Shown here: positions 7,876 to 15,949 of the stretch, piece by piece
Layout of the letters: each line of letters starts with the position of its first letter
Numbering within the stretch: the first letter of the stretch is position 1
Assembly: GCA_958428295.1 (NCBI GenBank)
Contig: CAUAFL010000013.1
Span: 1 to 31,093, forward strand
Source of the DNA: an uncultured Bacillota bacterium
GTDB lineage: Bacteria > Bacillota_I > Bacilli_A > RF39 > UBA660
Direction: 5' to 3'
DNA length: 31,093 bases
Notes under the pieces: generated by a model
The model's input: only the letters and a program-made list of their open reading frames with translations
Database searches by the model: none
What the model was told of the DNA's origin: nothing
Position numbers and translations under genes: made by a program

Positions 7876-8169
7876 ATGGATAAATTAACAAAGGAAGAAG
7901 TCTTACATGTTGCCCATTTAGCACGAATCGCTCTTACAGAGGAAGAAATAGAAAAATTTCGTGGGCAGTTAAAAATATTATTGCAAGATGTGGAAAAAAT
8001 CAATAATATCAAGGGGTATGATGAAGAATTATTGTTTACTCCTATTACAGATGCTTGTAAGTTACGTAACGACATTCCTAAGGATATGCTGACACCTGAA
8101 GAGGTATTAAAAAATGCGCCCAAGAAAAACGGAAATTTTGTGGAAGTGCCGGTGATGATACATGAGTAA
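7876..8169 (+). CDS. gatC: Aspartyl/glutamyl-tRNA amidotransferase subunit C
   Basis: The product is 97 aa, the usual GatC length, with the family pattern EEVLHVAHLARIALTEEEIEKF near the N-terminus and the conserved LRND segment (CKLRNDIPKD) in the second half. GatC is the small subunit that holds GatA and GatB together in the complex that converts Glu-tRNA(Gln) to Gln-tRNA(Gln) and/or Asp-tRNA(Asn) to Asn-tRNA(Asn). The start is fixed by AAAGGTGAT at 7862-7870. It is first in the operon and its end overlaps gatA by 8 nt, suggesting translational coupling. Confidence 0.95.
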   Translation: MDKLTKEEVLHVAHLARIALTEEEIEKFRGQLKILLQDVEKINNIKGYDEELLFTPITDACKLRNDIPKDMLTPEEVLKNAPKKNGNFVEVPVMIHE

Positions 8170-9589
8170 TTATTTAGAGTTAACCATAGCTGAAATTCAT
8201 GATTTATTAGTTAAAAAAACAATTACCCCCGTTGATTTAGTAAGAGAAGCCTTGAAAAAAATTGCTGAGAATAAAGATTTAAATGCGTTTATTACAATCA
8301 ATGAGCGAGCTGAAATGGAGGCTAAAGAATTAGGAGAAGTAGAAGTAGAGAATCTTTTTTTTGGGATTCCTATTGCTATTAAAGATAATATTATTACAAA
8401 AGAGTTAAGAACCACCTGTGCTTCTAAAATGCTAGAAAATTTTATTCCTATCTATGATGCAACAGTGGTTGACAAGTTAAAAGCACACAAAATGATTATT
8501 ATTGGCAAAACAAATATGGATGAATTTGCTATGGGCTCTACAAGTCAAACCAGTTATTTTGGAGCTCCTCGTAATCCACATGATAAAACAAGAATTGCTG
8601 GTGGTAGTAGTGGAGGAAGTGCAAGTTGTGTGGGGGCTCATTTAGTGCCGCTAGCACTAGGTAGTGATACTGGTGGTAGTATTCGTCAGCCGGCTAGTTA
8701 TACTGGTATTGTTGGTATGAAACCAACCTATGGACGTGTTTCCCGTTATGGGCTTGTAGCGTTCGCCTCTAGTCTCGATCAAATTGGTCCCATGACTAGA
8801 ACCGTGAAGGAAAATGCAGCTTTACTATCCATTTTAGTAGGAGAAGATTCTAAGGATTTAACAACGATTACGGCACCCGAAGAGGACTTTACTGTGAATA
8901 TTGGAAAGTCGATAAAAGGTCTTAATATTGCTATTCCTACCTATTTTATGAGTGAAATCGTTGATCCATCCATTAAAGCAGCAGTTGAAAGAGTAGTAAC
9001 AGAATTACAAGCGCAAGGAGCTACTGTCACCTATATTGATATGAAATTTCTAGATGCAGCTGTAACGCTTTACCAGATTATCGCAATGGGGGAAGCCAGC
9101 AGTAATTTAGCTCGTTTCGATGGCGTTCGGTATGGTTTTCGTGTACCTGATGCCCAAAATGTAGAAGATATGTATAAAAGAAGTCGTCAATTAGGATTTG
9201 GAGATGAAGTAAAACGCCGTATTATGGTAGGTTCCTACTTATTGAGTGGTGAAAATGCCACCACGTATTATAATAAAGCCTTATCCATTCGCGATGATAT
9301 AAAAAAGGAATTCGATCGTGTTTTTCAAGAGTATGATCTTATCATCGGTCCAACGACAACCGGCGTTGCTTATCCCCTAAAACAAGATTTAGATGATCCT
9401 CATAAAGCTTTTATGGACGATGTTTTAGTGATCCCTGTCAATATGGCAGGCCTACCAGCCTTAAGTTTACCTATTGGTAAAAACAAAGAACACTTGCCAA
9501 TAGGATTACATATTATTGGGGCCCGTCTTTCAGAAGCTAAAATTTATCAACTGGCCGCTAGTATAGAAGGGAAGTGGGACAATGCGTAA
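8162..9589 (+). CDS. gatA: Aspartyl/glutamyl-tRNA amidotransferase subunit A
   Basis: A 475-aa amidase-signature enzyme that releases ammonia from glutamine for tRNA-bound Glu or Asp. The Ser-cisSer-Lys triad is present with the same spacing as Staphylococcus aureus GatA: Lys74 (in PIAIKDN), Ser149 (in AGGSSGGSAS) and Ser173 (in DTGGSIRQPASY). The length is normal and there is no break. It overlaps gatC and gatB by 8 nt at each end, so all three subunits are probably made at matched levels from one transcript. A GatCAB operon implies that the cell forms Gln-tRNA and/or Asn-tRNA by the indirect route. Confidence 0.97.
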   Translation: MSNYLELTIAEIHDLLVKKTITPVDLVREALKKIAENKDLNAFITINERAEMEAKELGEVEVENLFFGIPIAIKDNIITKELRTTCASKMLENFIPIYDATVVDKLKAHKMIIIGKTNMDEFAMGSTSQTSYFGAPRNPHDKTRIAGGSSGGSASCVGAHLVPLALGSDTGGSIRQPASYTGIVGMKPTYGRVSRYGLVAFASSLDQIGPMTRTVKENAALLSILVGEDSKDLTTITAPEEDFTVNIGKSIKGLNIAIPTYFMSEIVDPSIKAAVERVVTELQAQGATVTYIDMKFLDAAVTLYQIIAMGEASSNLARFDGVRYGFRVPDAQNVEDMYKRSRQLGFGDEVKRRIMVGSYLLSGENATTYYNKALSIRDDIKKEFDRVFQEYDLIIGPTTTGVAYPLKQDLDDPHKAFMDDVLVIPVNMAGLPALSLPIGKNKEHLPIGLHIIGARLSEAKIYQLAASIEGKWDNA

Positions 9590-11000
9590 CTATCAACCTA
9601 CTATTGGGATAGAAGTTCATGTGGAAGTAAAAAGTAAAAGTAAGTTATTTTCCAGTAGTGAAAATAATTATGGTTTGAAAACGAATGCCGGTACGAATGT
9701 TATCGATTTAGGTTATCCAGGAACACTGCCGACTGTCAATGAAGAGGTGATTAAGCAAGGTATTCGTGCTGCGCATGTTCTTCACTGTCAAATCACTAGG
9801 GAAATGCATTTCGATCGCAAAAATTATTTTTATCCTGATAACCCTAAAAATTATCAAATTACGCAAAATAGAACTCCTATTGGGCGAAACGGGTACCTTG
9901 ATATTGTTGTAGATGGACTTTCTAAACGAATTGAAATTGAAGAGATGCATATAGAAGAGGATACTTGTAAAAGTGCTCATCGGGGCAATGTGAGTTTATT
10001 AGATTTTAATCGAGCAGGGGTTCCCTTAATAGAAATTGTTACAAAACCTTGTATTACTAGTAGTCAAGAGGCCATGGCCTATTTAGAAAAACTAAAAGAG
10101 CTCCTCTTTTATACAGACATTAGTGATTGTAAGATGGAAGAAGGAAGTATGCGCTGTGATGCCAATGTTTCCATCAGTACTAATGACGTATTAGGGATAA
10201 AGTGTGAAATCAAAAACATTGGCTCTATTCATAATGTTGGTCTTAGTATTGAAAAAGAAATAAAGCGGCAAGTAGCTGTTCTTGAACAAGGAGAGGTATT
10301 AAAAGAACAAACCAGACGGTTTGATGACAAATTACAGGAAACGGTCTTAATGCGATATAAGGAAACAGGGAATGATTATCGCTATTTTCCAGAACCGGAT
10401 ATCCCTTTTATTCGACTTACTGATGACTTTATTAACGAAGCGCTAAAATCACTGCCTATTTTACCAGACGCCTTACGAACAATATATCAAAGCCATGGAT
10501 TAAGCCTACTGCAAAGTAATAAATTATTAGCGAACCGTTCTCTTAGCAATTACTTTACTCAATTGTTAGATGAGAAAACCAACTATGTAGCGGCTGCTAA
10601 TTTACTTTTAGGTGATGTAGCTGCCTATTTGAATAAACACAATATAACCATTGATCAGACAATGTTAAGTATTCAAAAACTAACCGCTGTTCTCGCCTTA
10701 CAGGAACAAGGACAACTTTCTAGTAAAAATATTAAAGAGTTATTAACAGACTTACTAGAAACTAATCAACCACTAGAAACGTTAATTGCCTCTAAAAATA
10801 TTCAAAATATTAGTGATGATAACGTTATCTTGGAAGTAATTAACCGAGTATTAGCCACTAATGATGATAGTGTTAAAGACTATCATGCAGGAAAAGACCG
10901 GGCCTTTAAGTATTTAATGGGACAAGTAATGAAAGAGACCAAGGGAAGTATTAATCCTAAAATGGCTAGTGACTTATTAATTCAAGAATTAAAAAAGTAA
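9582..11000 (+). CDS. gatB: Aspartyl/glutamyl-tRNA amidotransferase subunit B
   Basis: A 472-aa subunit that phosphorylates and amidates the tRNA-bound Glu/Asp using ammonia from GatA. The N-terminal GatB signature YQPTIGIEVHVEVKSKSKLFS is clear. FDRKNYFYPDNPKNYQITQ and DYRYFPEPDIPFI are typical core motifs. The C-terminal GatB/YqeY tail that contacts tRNA is intact, ending near NPKMASDLLIQEL. It overlaps gatA by 8 nt. No strong terminator is visible in the 46 nt after its stop. Confidence 0.97.
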   Translation: MRNYQPTIGIEVHVEVKSKSKLFSSSENNYGLKTNAGTNVIDLGYPGTLPTVNEEVIKQGIRAAHVLHCQITREMHFDRKNYFYPDNPKNYQITQNRTPIGRNGYLDIVVDGLSKRIEIEEMHIEEDTCKSAHRGNVSLLDFNRAGVPLIEIVTKPCITSSQEAMAYLEKLKELLFYTDISDCKMEEGSMRCDANVSISTNDVLGIKCEIKNIGSIHNVGLSIEKEIKRQVAVLEQGEVLKEQTRRFDDKLQETVLMRYKETGNDYRYFPEPDIPFIRLTDDFINEALKSLPILPDALRTIYQSHGLSLLQSNKLLANRSLSNYFTQLLDEKTNYVAAANLLLGDVAAYLNKHNITIDQTMLSIQKLTAVLALQEQGQLSSKNIKELLTDLLETNQPLETLIASKNIQNISDDNVILEVINRVLATNDDSVKDYHAGKDRAFKYLMGQVMKETKGSINPKMASDLLIQELKK

Positions 11001-11052
11001 ACCTTGGTGATTAACAAAAATTGTCTAGTCACAACGATCAGCAAAAGTTGAC

Positions 11053-11081
11053 TTGTAAGAAGGAAGAGATTGCTGTATAAT
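11053..11081 (+). promoter_or_regulatory. Promoter of the membrane sensor operon
   Basis: TTGTAA (11053-11058) and TATAAT (11076-11081) have 17-nt spacing, 23 nt before the first start codon. A TTGACT at 11048 is too far upstream of the -10 to fit. Confidence 0.65.
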
Positions 11082-11104
11082 AAATATACTAGGGATGTGA
11101 AAAA

Positions 11105-11569
11105 ATGAAAAATGTAGGAAAGTTTATTAAAAAAAATAAAAGTACAGTCATTGTAGTAAGTTGTTGCTTGCTGTTAACCATTTTTGTCTTTACTATTAAA
11201 TTAGTCTTTTTTCCTAATGAAGGTAGGGCAATTTATGGTGATCGCCTAGCTGACATAAAAGAAAGCAAAATCAAAGATAGTGAATTAGAACAAGTGAAAA
11301 GTAAATTAACAGAAAAAGAAGACATCGAGAAAGTTAGTACTCATATTTCTGGGCGTATTCTCAACATCTTAATTACCGTCTCTGAAAAGACCAGTATAGA
11401 AACTGCTAAAACCTTTACTGCTACGATTGATGAAGCTTTGTCGGAAGAGCAAAAGAAAGCATATGATATTCAAGTATTTGTGATGAAAACAACTGCCGAC
11501 GATAAATTTCCTATCATTGGCTATCGTCATCAAAAAAGTGATCATTATTCTTGGACAAAAGATAGATAG
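11105..11569 (+). CDS. Small single-pass membrane protein of unknown function
   Basis: The protein is 154 aa. A basic start (MKNVGKFIKKNK) precedes one hydrophobic segment at residues ~14-36, followed by a charged domain of about 115 residues predicted to lie outside the cell. The outer part has alternating helix-like (KIKDSELEQVKSKL) and strand-like (GRILNILITVSEK) stretches. I do not recognise the family. The next gene's ribosome binding site (AGGAG) overlaps this gene's stop, and the gap is only 8 nt, so it is co-transcribed with the solute-binding/GGDEF-like receptor and could be a partner or accessory subunit. Confidence 0.7.
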   Translation: MKNVGKFIKKNKSTVIVVSCCLLLTIFVFTIKLVFFPNEGRAIYGDRLADIKESKIKDSELEQVKSKLTEKEDIEKVSTHISGRILNILITVSEKTSIETAKTFTATIDEALSEEQKKAYDIQVFVMKTTADDKFPIIGYRHQKSDHYSWTKDR

Positions 11570-11577
11570 GAGTTATC

Positions 11578-13623
11578 ATGAAAAAGAAAACCATCATTTT
11601 TATCCCCCTTGTTGTTGTCCTCTTAGTATTTGTGGGTGTTTACTTTTATTATAATAAACAGGATGCTAAAACGGCATTAACGGTAACTGAAAAGAAATGG
11701 ATTGAGCAAAATAAGGCGAAAGTCATCGATTTTGATGTTGTGAATGATTATCCACTTTATGGAATGAATGGAAGTGGGGTCTTCTTTAACTTTTTAGCTG
11801 ATTTTGAAAAGGATGTTGGCTTAGAGTTCAATAAAACACCGTATTCAAAAAACAATAACAATGATAGTGCGAATTATCGTTTTCGTATTCTAAACAATGA
11901 AGAGTCTCTTACTTCTAAAGATTTGTTATTATTTACTGATGGCTATATTGCCATTGGCAAAGAATATACTAGAATCAATCATATCAAAGAGATGAATAAT
12001 ATTACTTTTGGAGTCTTTACCAAAGATGCTGCGGAAATTAGCTATTACTTAAAATCTGGCAATAACTTAGTATATAAATCGTATGAGACGATTGATGAAT
12101 TATTTCAAGCACTAGATAACAATGAAGTCGGGATGATCATTATCCCTAATATTATGTATCTTGATAAGACCATTGGTAAAAATACGTATTCTATTAATTA
12201 TTATTTTACGGAAATGTCTAAAAAGGTAGTTTTGACCTTAAGGGAAGACAATGACAAACTTAATGTTATTATGAAAAAGTATTTTGAAAAATGGAAAGCT
12301 AATCATTATGTAGAAGAATATAACGAGGCTTACTTAAATTACTATGTCGTAGAAAATAATTTAAATGCTAAGACAAAAGCTGATTTAATCTCTAAAAATT
12401 ATATCTATGGTTATGTAGAAAATAACCCTTATGAAGTAGAAGTGGCTGGTAAAGTTGCAGGGATTGCTGGTGAGTATATCAATAGGGTTAGCCGCTTAAC
12501 TGATATTTCCTTTAAGTATAAAAAATTTGCTAGTAAAGAGGCCTTAAAAAAGGCGATTGATAAAGGCGATGTTGATATTTATTTTGACTATTATAATTAT
12601 GGGAATAGTAATCATGAATACTTGACCACTTTATCAACCTTTGTCGAAGAATACGTTGTATTAGGAAAGCAAAAGGATAACCATATTATTAACTCCTTTG
12701 AAAGTTTAAAAGGAGAACAAATTGTAATGTTGTCATCAGATTCGCTTTATCACTATTTTGAAAATAACAGTCGTTCTAATATTACGACTTATCATACACT
12801 AGATAATTTAGTTAAAAAAGCCCAAGATAAAATCGTAGTTGTTGATAAAGAAGTTTATAACAGTTATAAAAATAGTACTTTTAAAGAGTATGATGTTCTA
12901 TATAGTGATACGATGATGAATGATTATAAGTTTATGGTAAAGAAGAATAATGCAGCCTTCTATAATTTATTTAACTACATTATTAATACCAATTCTTATT
13001 ATAATTATCGCAATAGTGGATTAGACGATATTCATCGTTCTATTGTTGAGCGAACTACTTTTACGCAATTATTCTTTATCATTTTAATTGCTGTATCCAT
13101 TCCCCTAATCTTATTAGCAATTGCCTTTCTATACTTTAAACGCAAACGTAAAATTAAAAAGGTTAAAAAAGAAGATCGCCATAAATATACCGATTTACTA
13201 ACATCCTTGAAAAATCGCAATTACTTAAATAAAAAAGCTCCTGAATGGGAAGCTAGTCGGGTTTATCCTCAAGCAATTGTGATGATTGATTTAAATAACG
13301 TCAAATATATCAATGATAATTATGGCCATGAAGAGGGCGATAAACTAATTGTAAAAGCTGCGGCTATTCTAGTAAATACACAACTAGAAAACAGTGAGAT
13401 TATTCGAACAGATGGTAATGAATTTTTGATTTATTTAGTTGGTTATAGTGAACAACAAGTGACAACATATGCTCAAAAACTAGAAAAAGAAATGAAAGAA
13501 TTACCTCATGAATTTGGTGCCGGCGTTGGGTATAGTATGATTTTAGATGAAATAAAAACATTGGATGATGCTATTAATGAAGCTACATTAGAAATGATGA
13601 CTAAGAAACAAGGATTAAAATAA
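11578..13623 (+). CDS. Membrane receptor: solute-binding-like domains, TM, degenerate GGDEF domain
   Basis: The 681-aa protein has an N-terminal membrane segment (residues ~4-24), two extracellular regions with the look of family-3 solute-binding domains (starting with LTVTEKKWIEQNK near residue 34 and again near 275), a second membrane helix (~497-520), and a cytoplasmic GGDEF-like domain (~537-681). The GGDEF fold is recognisable from DLLTSLKNRNYL and IDLNNVKYINDNYGHEEGD. The signature is R610-T-D-G-N-E-F616 in place of R-x-G-G-D-E-F, so the first Gly and the metal-binding Asp are replaced. Classical c-di-GMP synthesis is therefore doubtful. It may bind a nucleotide or act as a signalling relay. 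The overall design resembles sensors that respond to extracellular amino acids or peptides. Confidence 0.8.
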   Translation: MKKKTIIFIPLVVVLLVFVGVYFYYNKQDAKTALTVTEKKWIEQNKAKVIDFDVVNDYPLYGMNGSGVFFNFLADFEKDVGLEFNKTPYSKNNNNDSANYRFRILNNEESLTSKDLLLFTDGYIAIGKEYTRINHIKEMNNITFGVFTKDAAEISYYLKSGNNLVYKSYETIDELFQALDNNEVGMIIIPNIMYLDKTIGKNTYSINYYFTEMSKKVVLTLREDNDKLNVIMKKYFEKWKANHYVEEYNEAYLNYYVVENNLNAKTKADLISKNYIYGYVENNPYEVEVAGKVAGIAGEYINRVSRLTDISFKYKKFASKEALKKAIDKGDVDIYFDYYNYGNSNHEYLTTLSTFVEEYVVLGKQKDNHIINSFESLKGEQIVMLSSDSLYHYFENNSRSNITTYHTLDNLVKKAQDKIVVVDKEVYNSYKNSTFKEYDVLYSDTMMNDYKFMVKKNNAAFYNLFNYIINTNSYYNYRNSGLDDIHRSIVERTTFTQLFFIILIAVSIPLILLAIAFLYFKRKRKIKKVKKEDRHKYTDLLTSLKNRNYLNKKAPEWEASRVYPQAIVMIDLNNVKYINDNYGHEEGDKLIVKAAAILVNTQLENSEIIRTDGNEFLIYLVGYSEQQVTTYAQKLEKEMKELPHEFGAGVGYSMILDEIKTLDDAINEATLEMMTKKQGLK

Positions 13624-13638
13624 AGGGAGTTAAGAATC

Positions 13639-14496
13639 ATGAAGCGAGCTAGGGACTTTTTAAGAAAAGTAATATCAATTATAAGAAGACCCGAGATGAG
13701 GATTTTACCTGGTCAGCTTGCTTTTTTTCTTGTCTTATCTCTGATTCCGTTACTAGCCTTAGTTGGTGTTATTGGAAGTGGTTTTGGACTTTCTACTGCC
13801 ACCATTAAAGAAATGCTGCAAACAAGTGTCCCAGATGCGGTTATTTCTATTCTCATTCCTAATAGTACTGGACAAGGCATCAATTTTAATATGATTGTTT
13901 TCTTTGGTGCTGCTTTCTTATTAGCTAGTAATGGTGCCTATTCTATGATTAATACTTCGAATGAAATCTATAAAGTAAAACCAGGTAAGGAACTAAGACG
14001 ACGGGGAAAAGCCATTGTCATGACCCTTATTTTAGTATGCCTATTCCTTTTTCTAATGCTAGTACCTGCTTTTGGCGACACCTTAATGAAAACCCTCAGT
14101 GTTACCCTACATAATGAGGGTGTTTATGGTATTTTAGAAACTATCTACAATCTTTGTAAGTATCCCGTCTCTCTCATATTAATCTACTTTAATATTAAAT
14201 TACTCTACACTTTAGCGCCTGATGCTGATATTAGTAGTAAAAGTACTATTCCAGGGGCTATTTTCACTACCTTTATGTGGTTACTTAGTTCTAAGATTTA
14301 TGCTTTCTATGTAGAATTTTTCTCACACTATGACTTATTTTATGGAAGTGTTTCCAATATCTTAGTGTTATTATTCTGGGTTTATATTCTAGCCTATATC
14401 TTTACTCTGGGGATGAGCTTTAATGCCACAGGCGTCATTCAAGAAACATTACAACTAAAAACAAATGATATGAACAAGTCCCAATCGAAAGATTGA
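13639..14496 (+). CDS. YihY/BrkB family inner membrane protein
   Basis: The 285-aa protein has about six hydrophobic helices and the family's N-terminal pattern (RILPGQLAFFLVLSLIPLLALVG), followed by a long ASNGAYSMINTSNEIYKV segment and the C-terminal LFYGSVSNILVLLFWVYI motif. YihY/BrkB proteins are common in bacteria and were once annotated as ribonuclease BN, wrongly. Their true function is not established. It starts 15 nt after the GGDEF-like receptor with a GGGAG ribosome binding site, so it is in the same transcript. Its stop codon lies inside the operon terminator hairpin. Confidence 0.9.
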   Translation: MKRARDFLRKVISIIRRPEMRILPGQLAFFLVLSLIPLLALVGVIGSGFGLSTATIKEMLQTSVPDAVISILIPNSTGQGINFNMIVFFGAAFLLASNGAYSMINTSNEIYKVKPGKELRRRGKAIVMTLILVCLFLFLMLVPAFGDTLMKTLSVTLHNEGVYGILETIYNLCKYPVSLILIYFNIKLLYTLAPDADISSKSTIPGAIFTTFMWLLSSKIYAFYVEFFSHYDLFYGSVSNILVLLFWVYILAYIFTLGMSFNATGVIQETLQLKTNDMNKSQSKD

Positions 14497-14508
14497 GACC
14501 TTTTTTTT
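14478..14508 (+). terminator. Terminator of the sensor-yihY operon
   Basis: GTCCCAATC (14478-14486) pairs with GATTGAGAC (14491-14499), with one mismatch, around a GAAA loop, then a run of eight T. The YihY stop codon sits in the 3' arm. Confidence 0.85.
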
Positions 14509-14544
14509 CTTTTCACATATGATAAAGTACAAAGGAGGGATGAA

Positions 14545-14985
14545 ATGGAATTTGATCAGGGGTATCAACAGCCGTTTCCTTATCAAATAACCCCAATTAA
14601 TGGGGTCATTAAACGATTGTACTTGAGAGAAAATCTGGAATGTTTATACAATGTAGCAACCCAACAAAGCTCTCGTCAATATCATAAAATAGGGGAGTTT
14701 AAAGAATATCAGACAGCATCAGGTAGTTCGTTCTTGGCAGCTTATATGAATGAGCCTATCACAGCTTGTGACCAAACAACACACATTCACTTCTTTATTA
14801 ATATAGATGGTAAAGTTATTTCGCCTATCTATTCTGAATATGATGCCCAAGTCACTTTCGTAGAAGATGATCATTATGAAGATTACTGTTATTTAATACA
14901 AGAAGATTTAAGATGTCAACCAACATATACCGTTAAGCAGTTTGAAAAACTATTACAAATGCAGCCCAAAGAAAAAAGAGATTAA
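14545..14985 (+). CDS. Conserved-looking soluble protein of unknown function
   Basis: The 146-aa protein has no signal peptide or membrane segment. It is rich in aromatic residues, acidic and probably beta-rich (HIHFFINIDGKVISPIYSEYDAQ, for example). I do not recognise the family. The start follows AAAGGAGGG (14531-14539), with a TATGAT-type -10 at 14518-14523. It converges with the VanY-type gene, and the two stop codons share bases (TTAA at 14982-14985), leaving no room for a separate terminator. Confidence 0.7.
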   Translation: MEFDQGYQQPFPYQITPINGVIKRLYLRENLECLYNVATQQSSRQYHKIGEFKEYQTASGSSFLAAYMNEPITACDQTTHIHFFINIDGKVISPIYSEYDAQVTFVEDDHYEDYCYLIQEDLRCQPTYTVKQFEKLLQMQPKEKRD

Positions 14986-15842
14986 TTCTCTTCTTGAATG
15001 AAATGACGCATATAATATTCATCAAAGGTTAGGTTACTAGCCTTTATTTTAGGTGCTAAATCTTTCCCTACATAGCGATAATGCCATGACTCAAACTGAT
15101 ACCCTGTAATTTCTTCTTTATCCTTAGGAAAACGTAAAATAAATCCATACTTACTAGCATTTTCTAACATCCAAGGATATTCTTTACTCTCTTCAAATTG
15201 AGTATAAGGAAGACGAACATTATCAAGATCGACCACTAAACCAGTTTGATGTTCTGAATAACCAGGTCGTGCAGAATAGGTGTCAGCTGCTGTTTTACCA
15301 TCTTGTTTTACATAATTATTATACAAGTTTACTTGATAATGATAACTGCGATACGCAGAAGTAACATGTAGGGTAAGACCCTCACTTTTGGCTGCTTCAA
15401 TCATCTCTTCCAGGGCTTCTTTGGCCTCTTTTACTAAAGAAATTCCCGCTTTGGCATAAGAAGTACTAAGTGCTTCTAGATGTTCGGGCACATAATCTTC
15501 TCCTACCTGATAGTACTTGTTCACTAATAACTGATTGGTATTTAAAAAGGGCGCTTTTTTGGTACTTGTATAGAATGGTTGATCTAAGCCAATATTGACA
15601 TAAGTTAATACTTCTTCATCACTAAGTTCAGGATGCTCCTTTTGATAAGTTAAATAACGTTGTTCTAAGGAAGACTGATAATAGGGATATTTCTTGGCCA
15701 TTTTCATAGACCAAGTAAGCTCTTTATTCTCTTTATCGGTCCTTTCTGGTGCCTGTTTTTTCTCTTTCATTGGTAGGAAGACTAACAGACTAATTATCAC
15801 TAATAATAAAATTGCTACAAAGGGTAGCCATGTTTTTTTCAT
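14982..15842 (-). CDS. VanY-type D-alanyl-D-alanine carboxypeptidase (M15B), membrane-anchored
   Basis: The 286-aa protein begins with an N-terminal signal anchor (residues ~5-24) followed by a charged linker. The C-terminal M15B domain has all the zinc-site motifs: SAYRSYHYQ (162-170), SEHQTGLVVDL with His198 and Asp205, and ESWHYRY with catalytic Glu251 and zinc ligand His254. Such enzymes remove the terminal D-Ala from peptidoglycan stem peptides outside the cell, trimming crosslinking. Without VanHAX neighbours there is no reason to link it to vancomycin resistance. It is divergent from a second, serine-type D,D-carboxypeptidase, and the two share a 107-nt upstream region. The ribosome binding site is AGAAGG before ATG. 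Confidence 0.92.
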   Translation of the reverse strand: MKKTWLPFVAILLLVIISLLVFLPMKEKKQAPERTDKENKELTWSMKMAKKYPYYQSSLEQRYLTYQKEHPELSDEEVLTYVNIGLDQPFYTSTKKAPFLNTNQLLVNKYYQVGEDYVPEHLEALSTSYAKAGISLVKEAKEALEEMIEAAKSEGLTLHVTSAYRSYHYQVNLYNNYVKQDGKTAADTYSARPGYSEHQTGLVVDLDNVRLPYTQFEESKEYPWMLENASKYGFILRFPKDKEEITGYQFESWHYRYVGKDLAPKIKASNLTFDEYYMRHFIQEEN

Positions 15843-15874
15843 TCAATACCTTCTTTCTAATTCTAGCTTATGTA

Positions 15875-15903
15875 TTACTTTTTAATTATATCATGTCTAA
15901 TAG
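15875..15903 (+). promoter_or_regulatory. Possible promoter of the S11 carboxypeptidase gene
   Basis: TTACTT (15875-15880) and TAATAG (15898-15903) are 17 nt apart and overlap the opposite-strand promoter. Two polymerases could not use both at once, which would link the expression of the two cell-wall enzymes. Confidence 0.4.
15885..15893 (-). promoter_or_regulatory. Extended -10 promoter for the VanY-type gene
   Basis: On the minus strand TGA-TATAAT (bases 15893 down to 15885) is a good extended -10, about 43 nt upstream of the start. The -35 is weak. Confidence 0.5.
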
Positions 15904-15949
15904 CATAAAAGAAAACAAACTGCATAATTTTTTAATAGGAGTTGATAGG

